From: Pseudomonadales bacterium
Lineage (GTDB): Bacteria; Pseudomonadota; Gammaproteobacteria; Pseudomonadales; IMCC2047
Reading direction: 5' to 3'
DNA: 64,000 nucleotides
NCBI GenBank assembly: GCA_024234615.1
Contig: JACKNY010000001.1
Span: forward strand, 1,144,501 to 1,208,500
Positions within the stretch are counted from its first letter, which is position 1; the number at the start of each line of letters is the position of its first letter. Below, piece after piece: positions 42,744 to 51,299 of this stretch. Both the position numbers and the translations under genes were made by a program. Below the pieces are notes generated by a model. The model was not told the DNA's origin. It was given only the letters and a program-made list of their open reading frames with translations, and did no database searches.

Positions 42744-44324
42744 TTACCCACTAAACAAATCCTTAAACTCATTTTTCAAAAAGTTTCGGTCGATCTTACC
42801 ATTCGGGTTACGCGGTAATTCAGCATACAGAATGACTTTCTGTGGTGCCATATAGTTGGGAAGAGACTGTTGGCAATATTTTAGGATGGCGGCCTCGTCA
42901 ACGCCTTCATTGGCATGTACGACGAGCACAATCGCCTGTCCCAGCATTGGATGAGCAACCCCCAATGCGATTGCTTCCGTCGCTAATCCACTGCTGTATA
43001 TTTCTTCTTCGACTTCGGTAGGGCTAACCCGGTAGCCTGAGGTTTTAATCATTTCATCCTGGCGGGTAATAAAGTAGAGGTAGCCATCGCTGTCTTTTTT
43101 GACTTGATCGCCTGACCAGACTGCAATTTCCGGATTAGGGAGTTGTTTGGGTTGGCCGGGAGCGGGTTTGAAGCGTTCGGCAGTTTTAGTTGGGTCGTTC
43201 CAGTATCCTTGCGCGACTAACGCGCCACGATGCACTAATTCACCAGGCTCCTCGGCATCGCACTCGCTGCCATCCTCGCGAACCACCAAAATTTCCGCAC
43301 TTGGTATGGCTTTGCCCATCGATCCGGGGCGCTCGTCGATCAATTCAGGATCAAGGTAAGTGGAGCGAAATGCTTCGGTGAGTCCATACATGAGAAATAC
43401 TTGGGTTTTCGGTAGCGCCTGTCTGAGTCGTTGCAGGGTGGCGCGTGGCATGGCTCCGCCGGAGTTGGTGATATAGCGCAGGCTCTCAATCGCCTCCTGT
43501 GGCCACTCTAAATTGGCCAGCTGATTCCATAATGGCGGTACAGCGGCCAATCCGGTAACGCCATAGCGTACGATCGCTTTAATAACATCCCTGGGTAGCA
43601 GGTAATCCATTAACACGACACAGGCGCCTACCTGGAATGCCGTTGTCAGCTGGCTCAGGCCGTAGTCAAAACTAAAGGGAAGAACTGCGAGTAGGGTGTC
43701 TTGTGTGGTATTTCCCAGATAGCTACTGACGCTTTTCGCGCCAACAACCATGTTTCTATGTGAAAGTACCACTCCCTTGGGTCTTCCGGTACTGCCGGAA
43801 GTGTAAAGAATGGCGGCAAGATCGGCATCAATGCGATTTGGTAATAGAGTGTTCGGGTTTGTTGAAGCTGTATTAAAGCTTTCCCAGTTGACGCAATTAA
43901 TTGCCAGTGTGCTGGGCAGTACACATTCGCCACCAAGGGTAATAATGTTGGCTAATTCGGGGCAGTCAGTTAATTCTTCGATGAGTCGTTGTGCTCGATC
44001 CGTGGAGCTGATAAAAAACGTCGCACCGCTATCCTTGAGAATATGCGCTACCTGCCGAGGTTTTAATCCTGGGTTGACCGGAACAAAAACACCGCCGGCC
44101 AGTGAAGTGCCGAAGAGGCTGATGACGGTTTCAAATTGTTTGGGCAGATAAACGGCGACTCTGTCATTGCGTTTTAGTCCAGCAGCGCGCAGTTGATGCG
44201 CGAATAGCTCAATTACCTCTGATAATGCTCTATAACTTAACTGGTTATCCTTGAATTTAATGGCAGGTGCTGAAGGCGATACTTTTGCCTGGTGGAAAAT
44301 ACTGTCGTGAAGAAGTGAAATCAT
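42744..44324 (-). CDS. Acyl-CoA ligase (AMP-forming), exosortase A-associated (TIGR03098-like)
   Basis: A 526-residue adenylate-forming enzyme. LYTSGSTGRPKGVVLSHRN (about 171-189) is the P-loop, YGLTEAFRSTYLDP the A5 region, and WSGDQVKKDSDGYLYF with NPNGKIDRNFLKNE the hinge and catalytic lysine of the C-terminal lid. It should activate a carboxylic or amino acid and load it on CoA or, more likely here, on one of the carrier proteins at 37.8-38.3 kb. It belongs with the decarboxylase downstream, with a repeat between them. Confidence 0.94.
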   Translation of the reverse strand: MISLLHDSIFHQAKVSPSAPAIKFKDNQLSYRALSEVIELFAHQLRAAGLKRNDRVAVYLPKQFETVISLFGTSLAGGVFVPVNPGLKPRQVAHILKDSGATFFISSTDRAQRLIEELTDCPELANIITLGGECVLPSTLAINCVNWESFNTASTNPNTLLPNRIDADLAAILYTSGSTGRPKGVVLSHRNMVVGAKSVSSYLGNTTQDTLLAVLPFSFDYGLSQLTTAFQVGACVVLMDYLLPRDVIKAIVRYGVTGLAAVPPLWNQLANLEWPQEAIESLRYITNSGGAMPRATLQRLRQALPKTQVFLMYGLTEAFRSTYLDPELIDERPGSMGKAIPSAEILVVREDGSECDAEEPGELVHRGALVAQGYWNDPTKTAERFKPAPGQPKQLPNPEIAVWSGDQVKKDSDGYLYFITRQDEMIKTSGYRVSPTEVEEEIYSSGLATEAIALGVAHPMLGQAIVLVVHANEGVDEAAILKYCQQSLPNYMAPQKVILYAELPRNPNGKIDRNFLKNEFKDLFSG

Positions 44325-44445
44325 GCCTGTTATTAATCTGTATTAATTCTAAGTAAAGGTTCGGCGGCGCCTATTCTGGTTTGAGTTAATAAGCGGGCAA
44401 AGCAAGTATAGTCTACTACTAGCGTTTGCGGATAATTAAGAGACC

Positions 44446-47286
44446 TTAGCGAACCAATTTGCGAATCATTCCGTCCTGTTTAGTTAGAACATAGATTTCG
44501 TTTTGATCATCGACGCCGAAGCGTAAATCAGCTCTATTCGTTTTCATTATATCGAGTAACTGCATTTCCTCACCCTGGTATATTAGTTGAAGTTCAAAAA
44601 TGCGGGTTTGCTCTGCGTCGCGAATTTGGTCGGTATCGATATAAAAAATTCGACCGTTATGAATGTCGCCGAAAATGTATTTTCCGTAAAGTTCTGGAAT
44701 AGCCTGCCCCCGATATACATAGCCTCCGGTAATGGCCCTTCCTTCATCATGATCGTATTGCGCGATGGGGTAGGTGTATTTTGATAATCTATCCAGTAAG
44801 GGTCGTTCAAACAATTCGTTTTGATCTTCATGGTTGGTGGCGAAGGTGCCTTCACGTTCGCTCCAACCGTAATTCGCTCCGGCAAGACCTAAATTGATTT
44901 CTTCGATTTGGGTTTGTCCTATGTCGGCAATAAACATCTGCCCACTGCCCGCTATATCCCAACTGAAATGTTGTGGGTTGCGAAACCCGTAGGCCCAAAT
45001 TTCAGGAGCATAACCGGTACGGCCTACGAAGGGATTGTTTTGCGGAATTTGGTAACCTGGTTGTTGGGAGCCGCTAAAAGGATTGATGCGAATAATACTG
45101 CCAAATATAGTACTGGTATCCTGTCCCAATCGGTTTTTGTCGGTGTCCGATTTCTCACCGGGTTTGACGGTGTTTCCGCCGTCTCCTACTGCGATGTAGA
45201 GTAAGCCATAGTCCTCGCCGGTTGCGGTTGTATTTGGTTTGAAGGCAATCATCCCGACGTTATGGTCTCTCAAAGGCTGTGCAATTCTTAACACTTCTCT
45301 GCGAGATTTTTGATCAATAATGTCAGGGTTGTCGGTTTTGACCATCCATTCGGTAATGATTGAATAGTGATGAATAAGACCAGTGGTGCTGGCAAATACA
45401 GGTGTGCCAGGGTTGTCCTCTTTGCCGCTTGGGCGCTCCGAGTGGGCCGTGTAGAATTTTCTGTAACCAGGAGTTCCGGGTAAAGCGAAGTCTGGATGAA
45501 AGGTAAAGGAGACGAGACCTTTTTCTGTGCCATCCCAATAAAAATGTGGCATACGAATTAGAGCGAGGTCCAAAAATGGTTGAGTGAGGGGAATGTTACT
45601 TTTGAGTATGTGTATCTGGCCATTCATGCTACTGACGAATAGCCGATCAGAATGATCATTGCCTGATAGTAACAGGCTCACTTCGGAAGGAGCGTTCGTC
45701 TTGTTTGCGGTACTGATTTTTACCAAGTCAGTAATTTTAACTTTGATGCCCTTCCTGATTGAGTTGACGATTGGGTTAGGTGTGACAACCCTAAAATTTA
45801 CTTTTCCGTTAGCTGACGTGGTTCTTGCAATTTCTCGCGGTGTTAGTTGAGCCGCTCTATCGTCACGACAGATGCTGGTGTTGCTAAGTTCTACAGCGCC
45901 AATATCCGGTAAATTATCCGCTCGTGGTTTCCCGCAGAAGTCGTCATCGATATCATTGGATGGAATTCCTGTATTGACTAATAATGGCGCTATTTCCGAA
46001 GATAAAGGCATTGGCGTGGATGAATTAAGCCAGCGCTTTAAATTCGTTAAGGTAAACAATGTTTTCTGCGTTATAAAATTATTTTGCGAACTGTAACTCC
46101 CCTCGTCCCTGGCAAGCAGGCGACCATTGATAGCGTTGTTAATCACTGTTGCTGTGCTGGTTGCATAGCGCACATCAATGCCTAGCGTATGACTCAAAGT
46201 GTTATGAGCAATGAGTGTGTTTTGCGCACGGTTTAGGTAAATACCAACGTCCTTTGAGCAATCCATGACGATATTATTTCGAATGACACCGTTACGATGT
46301 TCGGTGTCGCAGTTGTTGTTTTGGCAGGCGTAGGCCGATGAACCGCCGCCGCCCAAAGAGAGCCCGATTCTGATGCCTTGATCGGCTGGCAACCCCATTT
46401 CACATATCACCAAATTTTGTTCAATGATGCCGTCGCGGCCATTGCCTTTGAGAAACGCACCGTAACTGATGTGGTTACCCTGGCCTTTGGAAAAATCGGC
46501 AATCAGATTTTCGCGTAACATCCAGCGCTCGCCACCGATGACGTCTATCAGCGTAACCGGATTTGCGGTATTCCGAATGCTGGTGTTAAAGAAACTGTTG
46601 CCTTGAAGGAGTACGTCGTCGGGAAATTCCCGCGCATTATTTTCACCAATGCCGTTGCCTTTGACATGCGCATTAAAGTTGTAAATACGGTTGTTCCGTA
46701 ATGTCGTATGATCGGCCATACCGACAATATGAAAAGCGTGTTCACATTGGGAGTGGTTCGTACAAACACCTTCGATATCCAGGTTTTGAAATGTCCAGTA
46801 GGGAGCGTTGACCAAAACTCCTTCCGTTGTGTTGACCTTCAGCTTTACCTGATTAAGTTGTTCGGCCATCAGCAGAATGGGTGCGTCTCTGATTCCGGCG
46901 TTGGTGATTTGAATTTTATGTGTTATCGGGTAGGTGCCTGGTGAAAGTTGAATCAACGTGCCGGGCTGTGCTCTTGCTACGGCCTGTCTAAGTTCTTGTG
47001 CTGATGTCACCAGCACCTTCCTTGAAATTCCGGTGGTGGTGTTTAAGGGGTTGCTGACATTGGCTCCCCAGAGGCTATATTCTGCGGGAAGTGATTCGGT
47101 ACTTTGATTCGGTGTCAGAATGGAATCGTCAGGCTGACCAGGAAAAAGTTTGTCTAGACTTTTTTCTAGGAATAGGTTTAAAGGTAACTGATGCTGAGAC
47201 CAGGTTTCGTATCCTAACAAAGTTAGCGTTGGTAGCGGCGAAACCGCAACCAGCAGAATTAGCATTCGTATTTTCCGGGAAAGCAT
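44446..47286 (-). CDS. Parallel beta-helix protein fused to a PQQ-type sugar dehydrogenase domain
   Basis: 946 residues with an N-terminal signal or anchor (about 7-26, MLILLVAVSPLPTLTLLGYE). Residues about 90-460 form a right-handed parallel beta-helix of the chondroitinase-B/pectate-lyase type (LIQLSPGTYPI, repeated N-rich turns such as GVIRNNIVMDCS). Residues about 500-946 form a soluble aldose sugar dehydrogenase-like six-bladed propeller (LYIAVGDGGN, 'APEIWAYGFRNPQHFSWD', FIADIGQTQIEEIN, FGDIHNGRIFYID). The helix could bind or cleave the polymer and the propeller could oxidise sugars in the periplasm. I do not recall this domain pairing as a standard architecture. It lies 10 bp after the Wzy-like gene. 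Confidence 0.85.
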   Translation of the reverse strand: MLSRKIRMLILLVAVSPLPTLTLLGYETWSQHQLPLNLFLEKSLDKLFPGQPDDSILTPNQSTESLPAEYSLWGANVSNPLNTTTGISRKVLVTSAQELRQAVARAQPGTLIQLSPGTYPITHKIQITNAGIRDAPILLMAEQLNQVKLKVNTTEGVLVNAPYWTFQNLDIEGVCTNHSQCEHAFHIVGMADHTTLRNNRIYNFNAHVKGNGIGENNAREFPDDVLLQGNSFFNTSIRNTANPVTLIDVIGGERWMLRENLIADFSKGQGNHISYGAFLKGNGRDGIIEQNLVICEMGLPADQGIRIGLSLGGGGSSAYACQNNNCDTEHRNGVIRNNIVMDCSKDVGIYLNRAQNTLIAHNTLSHTLGIDVRYATSTATVINNAINGRLLARDEGSYSSQNNFITQKTLFTLTNLKRWLNSSTPMPLSSEIAPLLVNTGIPSNDIDDDFCGKPRADNLPDIGAVELSNTSICRDDRAAQLTPREIARTTSANGKVNFRVVTPNPIVNSIRKGIKVKITDLVKISTANKTNAPSEVSLLLSGNDHSDRLFVSSMNGQIHILKSNIPLTQPFLDLALIRMPHFYWDGTEKGLVSFTFHPDFALPGTPGYRKFYTAHSERPSGKEDNPGTPVFASTTGLIHHYSIITEWMVKTDNPDIIDQKSRREVLRIAQPLRDHNVGMIAFKPNTTATGEDYGLLYIAVGDGGNTVKPGEKSDTDKNRLGQDTSTIFGSIIRINPFSGSQQPGYQIPQNNPFVGRTGYAPEIWAYGFRNPQHFSWDIAGSGQMFIADIGQTQIEEINLGLAGANYGWSEREGTFATNHEDQNELFERPLLDRLSKYTYPIAQYDHDEGRAITGGYVYRGQAIPELYGKYIFGDIHNGRIFYIDTDQIRDAEQTRIFELQLIYQGEEMQLLDIMKTNRADLRFGVDDQNEIYVLTKQDGMIRKLVR

Positions 47287-47296
47287 GCCGCTTGCC

Positions 47297-49576
47297 CTAC
47301 GAACTATTCGCGGTGGTTTGCTTTACTAATTGTTTTGCGGCAATCAAAGCAAACATTAGGAACAAGAAGAAAGTGCGGGGCGTATCCAGTAGGCCGTCAC
47401 TGATGCCTAACACTAAAAATCCCGCAATTGAGGCGGTGATCGGTATCGCTAATGCAGGCTGAGTGAGCTGTCGCAGCAGCTGATTTAGCAGCCAACCGAT
47501 GAATGCAATAAAGGTGATCAGGCCCAGTAACCCCATTTCAAAATAGAGATGAACCCAAAGATTTTTGGTATGCCAGGGTAAGTGCTTGATGTCATTATAA
47601 AAATACCAGTGATCTCCACCGGCTTCAAAATTACCATTTTGAAGCAGTGAAGCATTGTTTTCATCCTTTAGAACAACATTGTCGATATCTATCAATGTGC
47701 CGCGATTAGGGTTAATAAAGAGTAAAGCTAACGGTTGAGAGCTAAGCCAATTGGCCTTGGCGAAATGGTTGATATCTAACTCCACGTCCATAGACTGCCA
47801 TCTTTTAGTGCCCTCAATGCGAACTGCCTTGCTGATCCATGCGGGGTTATAACCCAGTTGATTATTAATCATTTTACGGGCAATCACGACATAGGCCGAA
47901 GCATTCGAGTCTGAGCGGGCGGTAAAGCTGATGTGCATTTTTGAGGTTTTGCTGCTATTGGTAAAACGTTGTCCGACTTTGAAATCATCGTCACCGCCGA
48001 TACGGAGAAAGGTTGAATGCTGTTCCTCAAGGTAGGCGAGGCTGCCGGCATGGGAGTCTGGTAGTTGTGAGAAATATCTGGGGAAACTGCCCAAGCCAAG
48101 TCCGAAAGCATGGTCGATCATTCGGTCTCCCATCAAACTGAGTGATGTCAGCGTATGAGATCCGCGAGTCACAATATCCTGATTAATCACGGAGAAACGC
48201 TCGATCATGCGGGTGCCAAATACGGAGGGTAAAATGAGCGCGCAGCCCAAGGTAAAGACGAGTACCAGTTTGATACTTTGCTTAAGGTTGGCGATGACGG
48301 CCAGGTGAGTGCTGATGCGATAAGCGATTAAGGTTAGCAAGATATTGGCTGATACGCTGTACATGAATACTTCGAGAGCACTGTTTTTGACCCATTTGCT
48401 AGTCGCCATGCCATAACAACCAAGCGTCAGCGCGAAAAGAAATGCACAGCCTAAGGTAAAGAGAGCAGGATACTTATTCAGATACTGTTGAAGATTGGGG
48501 GCGAGCAGACTCATTGCTGTGATAGCCAGTCCGGCGCTAAGGCTAACTGACCCGCCCCGGTTAAACATGAATAAGAGAATGACGCCTATACAGACCGGTA
48601 ACACGATCAGGTGTAAAACAGGATGTTTTATTTGTGCGGACTTGGCTTTTAAATAGAAACTGGCAGCGATAATACAAAGGGCGAGCGCCATCGCCGCATA
48701 AGTGGCGCGTGAAAAAGTAACCAAAATAGAATAGAGGCCGATAACGCTAGCACAGGCGCAGATTATACGTATGCTGTTGGGTTGCTGAGAAATAGCACCG
48801 TAGAGGGCTAAAGGTAAACAGAGCAGTAAATAGGCATCAATGGCAGCTCCGCCTGTGTGCATGTCTGCGAATAATCCGGTGACCCGGTATGTGGTTGAAA
48901 AATTAAAGATCGGGCCAACCAGGCCATAGATATTTTGTGCCTGGCTGATTGCTTGAAATACGCCGCGTTCAGCCAGCACAAAAAATCCTAGCAAGAGCAG
49001 TCCCGTTGACGCGCCGGCCAATAAAAACTTGGTGGCCTTGTTGGGGTCGATATGCCAAGCCTGATGTATCAAAGGCAGAAGAATCACTGCCCAAAGCAGA
49101 CTTTTACCTATGCGCAGGGCATTGTAGCTGGAGTGGTAATTGGATAAGGCATTGGCATCAAATGGGTCAAGTGGGAACAGGCCTATCAGTAAAGACAATA
49201 GCCAGGAAATGGTAAATAGGGTTAGGGTAATAACAAAAAGGGCGTTGCTTCGGGTTTGCGGAAATTGGACTTTTCTATAACAGCCTTGCCATATGGCTCC
49301 TGCTAGGGTCGTCAGCAGTAACAAATCAAAACTGTCCCATAATATACGGCCACTCCAGGGCGTTAGATAGAGCACCGGCAGAAGCGCAGGAAGGACCAGT
49401 ATCCAAACCTGTGGCATGCGAATGAGTAATGTGAAATAGGTGAGAAATCCAGTCAGCAACGCGATGCTTGCGACGGGGAAGTTAAGTGTGCCCCAAGTAA
49501 CTAGCATCATCACAATGATTGCGATAATACGATTACCCCAGGATGGAGAGAGTGTCCTGTTGTCGTTCACGGCCAA
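47297..49576 (-). CDS. Wzy/O-antigen-ligase-like membrane protein with a carbohydrate-binding-like periplasmic domain
   Basis: A 759-residue polytopic membrane protein with at least 11 hydrophobic segments; 'LVTFSRATYAAMALALCIIA' carries the arginine motif of Wzy/WaaL proteins. Between the last transmembrane segments there is a soluble stretch of about 200 residues (about 500-700). It has a jelly-roll, CBM4/9-like look (MHISFTARSDSNASAYVVIA, SLLQNGNFEAGGDHWYFYND) and ends at the conserved HNLW-like 'HLPWHTKNLWVHLYFEMG' loop of ligases. It is probably an EPS polymerase or ligase that grips glycan through this domain. Start TTG 49576 with GGAAAG upstream, or GTG 49570. It is the second Wzy-like protein of the locus. 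Confidence 0.85.
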   Translation of the reverse strand: MAVNDNRTLSPSWGNRIIAIIVMMLVTWGTLNFPVASIALLTGFLTYFTLLIRMPQVWILVLPALLPVLYLTPWSGRILWDSFDLLLLTTLAGAIWQGCYRKVQFPQTRSNALFVITLTLFTISWLLSLLIGLFPLDPFDANALSNYHSSYNALRIGKSLLWAVILLPLIHQAWHIDPNKATKFLLAGASTGLLLLGFFVLAERGVFQAISQAQNIYGLVGPIFNFSTTYRVTGLFADMHTGGAAIDAYLLLCLPLALYGAISQQPNSIRIICACASVIGLYSILVTFSRATYAAMALALCIIAASFYLKAKSAQIKHPVLHLIVLPVCIGVILLFMFNRGGSVSLSAGLAITAMSLLAPNLQQYLNKYPALFTLGCAFLFALTLGCYGMATSKWVKNSALEVFMYSVSANILLTLIAYRISTHLAVIANLKQSIKLVLVFTLGCALILPSVFGTRMIERFSVINQDIVTRGSHTLTSLSLMGDRMIDHAFGLGLGSFPRYFSQLPDSHAGSLAYLEEQHSTFLRIGGDDDFKVGQRFTNSSKTSKMHISFTARSDSNASAYVVIARKMINNQLGYNPAWISKAVRIEGTKRWQSMDVELDINHFAKANWLSSQPLALLFINPNRGTLIDIDNVVLKDENNASLLQNGNFEAGGDHWYFYNDIKHLPWHTKNLWVHLYFEMGLLGLITFIAFIGWLLNQLLRQLTQPALAIPITASIAGFLVLGISDGLLDTPRTFFLFLMFALIAAKQLVKQTTANSS

Positions 49577-49874
49577 ATTAACTTTCCATTGCTTATCGTT
49601 GTGCGTTGTGGCGCAAGTATACAGGCTAACTTCAGTTTAAAACCATAGTGAGGATGGTGGTGGAAATTTTTTACGTTATAGCGTTGAGCGTTCACAAAAG
49701 GGTGGGTATGAAAGTGCCAGCTTGGTTCCGGTACTATCCGGGAAAATACCGGAAGTAGATTACGATAAGGGAGACATGATTCGCCGAGTTAGGCACAATG
49801 ATAAACTAAATGGCGAGGCTAACTGTTTTATTGGTCTCGAACACTGACAGGTGAACAGGTAGCATTAAGAGAAA
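49577..49874. other. Divergent intergenic region with an inverted repeat at 49726-49754
   Basis: 298 bp between the Wzy-like gene (-) and dgkA (+). It contains an 8-bp inverted repeat TTCCGGTA (49726-49733) and TACCGGAA (49747-49754), 13 nt apart, possibly an operator. A 23-codon frame at 49776-49847 (MIRRVRHNDK...) has AAGG 5 nt upstream but no other support. No clear promoter boxes are seen. Confidence 0.45.
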
Positions 49875-50246
49875 ATGAATATTCTTCAACGCATCAAACA
49901 TCGGCTAGTTAATGCTACTCGCTATTCTTTGGCGGGCATTAGAGCCGCCTGGCATAATGAAGAGGCTTTTCGTTTTGAGTTTGCGCTGGCCTTAATCCTC
50001 ATGCCTGCTGCATTTTGGCTTGGCGAAAGCTTTCTGGTCAGGAGCCTGCTGATGGGTAGCTGGCTGCTGGTGATGGTGGTTGAAATATTGAATTCTGCCT
50101 TGGAAGCAGTCGTGGATCAGGTAACTTCGGAATATACGGAGCTTGCCGGACGCGCTAAAGATATGGGTTCGGCAGCAGTGATGTTAAGTATTATTATCAC
50201 GGTGCTGGTATGGTTCGGCGTAATACTTGATCGTTGGTGGTTCTGA
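49875..50246 (+). CDS. dgkA: Diacylglycerol kinase
   Basis: A 123-residue inner-membrane protein of the prokaryotic DgkA family, full length. The amphipathic N-terminal helix (RYSLAGIRAAWHNEEAFRFE) is followed by three membrane segments. The catalytic block NSALEAVVDQVTSEYTELAGRAKDMGSAAV (about 75-104) contains the conserved Glu, Asn and Asp residues. It phosphorylates diacylglycerol to phosphatidic acid with ATP to recycle lipid by-products of envelope glycan synthesis. The ATG is preceded by AAGAGA. Its TGA shares one base with the protease ATG (TGATG). Confidence 0.97.
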   Translation: MNILQRIKHRLVNATRYSLAGIRAAWHNEEAFRFEFALALILMPAAFWLGESFLVRSLLMGSWLLVMVVEILNSALEAVVDQVTSEYTELAGRAKDMGSAAVMLSIIITVLVWFGVILDRWWF

Positions 50247-51019
50247 TGTTGTCATTGATTCTGCGCGGTCTGCAATGGTTCACTGGGTTGCTAATCTGCG
50301 GATTATCTTTGTCGATAATGGCAGCTTCGCTATCTGATACCATTGCTGTAGTAAAACCATCGGTGGTGGGTGTCGGGACTTATTTGCCTACCCGTCAGCC
50401 TCGTTCCCAACTCATGGGAACGGGGTTTGTGGTAGGCAATGGATCCTATATTGTGACCAATGCACATGTTATTGGCGGTGAGCTGGATATTCTACATAAA
50501 GAACGCCGGGTGATTTTTGTGGGCGTCGGGAAAACTCCGGAAGTGGTCGATGTTGAACTGGTTCGCAGAGATAATGAGCATGATCTGGCGTTACTAAAGT
50601 TATCAAGCGGGAAATTACCAGCTTTACAATTAGGCGATTCGAGTACGGTGCGAGAAGGTGAGGAATACGCCTTTACCGGTTTTCCGGTGGGGGCTGTGTT
50701 GGGGCTTTATCCGGCAACCCATCATGGCATTATCGCCAGTATTACGCCGATGGCGATCCCCGCGTTTTATTCAGGGCAACTTGATCCCAGACTCATTCGG
50801 CGCTTGCAATCGCCCTACAGTATTTTTCAGTTGGATGCGACGGCCTATCCGGGAAATAGCGGTAGTCCACTCTATGACCCTGCTACAGGTAAAGTAATTG
50901 GTGTTATTAATAAGGTTTTTGTAAAGGAAACCAAGGAGTCTGTGCTTGAAAAACCAAGCGGTATTACCTATGCGATTCCTTCAAACTATGTACGAGATTT
51001 AGTTAAGAGCCAGCAGTGA
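50246..51019 (+). CDS. Trypsin-like serine protease (S1C/DegP-type core, no PDZ)
   Basis: 257 residues from ATG at 50246, which overlaps the dgkA stop; an upstream in-frame TTG/GTG within dgkA is less likely. A signal peptide or anchor covers about residues 6-26. The catalytic triad is visible: His74 in TNAHV, Asp113 in EHDLALL and Ser205 in PGNSGSP. The protein ends soon after the protease domain, so it lacks the PDZ domains of DegP/DegS. It should act in the periplasm. Its substrate is unknown; proximity to an EPS locus is common for such proteases. Confidence 0.9.
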   Translation: MLSLILRGLQWFTGLLICGLSLSIMAASLSDTIAVVKPSVVGVGTYLPTRQPRSQLMGTGFVVGNGSYIVTNAHVIGGELDILHKERRVIFVGVGKTPEVVDVELVRRDNEHDLALLKLSSGKLPALQLGDSSTVREGEEYAFTGFPVGAVLGLYPATHHGIIASITPMAIPAFYSGQLDPRLIRRLQSPYSIFQLDATAYPGNSGSPLYDPATGKVIGVINKVFVKETKESVLEKPSGITYAIPSNYVRDLVKSQQ

Positions 51020-51299
51020 TAGCCGGGGCTATCCCAACGTGACAGGTTACTGATAAGCGATAAGTGTCAGTAAATTTTACATATTTACAATCTTGCCCCC
51101 CTTTTAGGCTATCTATTGCTGGTAATGTTTTGTTTTTAAAGTATATTTTGTTTCAGGTACAAATATTGCAGATTTAGTGAAGAGTTCAACCTCTTTGTTT
51201 GGGATTGTATAGACGCAGCCTGTTTGAGCAGAAAAATGCTTTATATTTGTGGATAACGTCTATAATTGGTTCAGTGGAATTTAAGTTTTAGGAAGTCTT
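51020..51299. promoter_or_regulatory. Intergenic region with candidate promoter for the cysteine-rich protein cassette
   Basis: 280 bp, AT-rich. A perfect TATAAT lies at 51261-51266, which would place a transcript start near 51273 and give a 5' leader of roughly 27 nt with AGGAAG as ribosome site. No good -35 hexamer is found at the right distance, so the promoter call is weak. No gene is seen. Confidence 0.4.

Noticed and set aside
49776..49847. 23-codon frame upstream of dgkA with AAGG before its ATG
   Set aside because: Too short, with no coupling or recognisable features; listed only within the intergenic entry.
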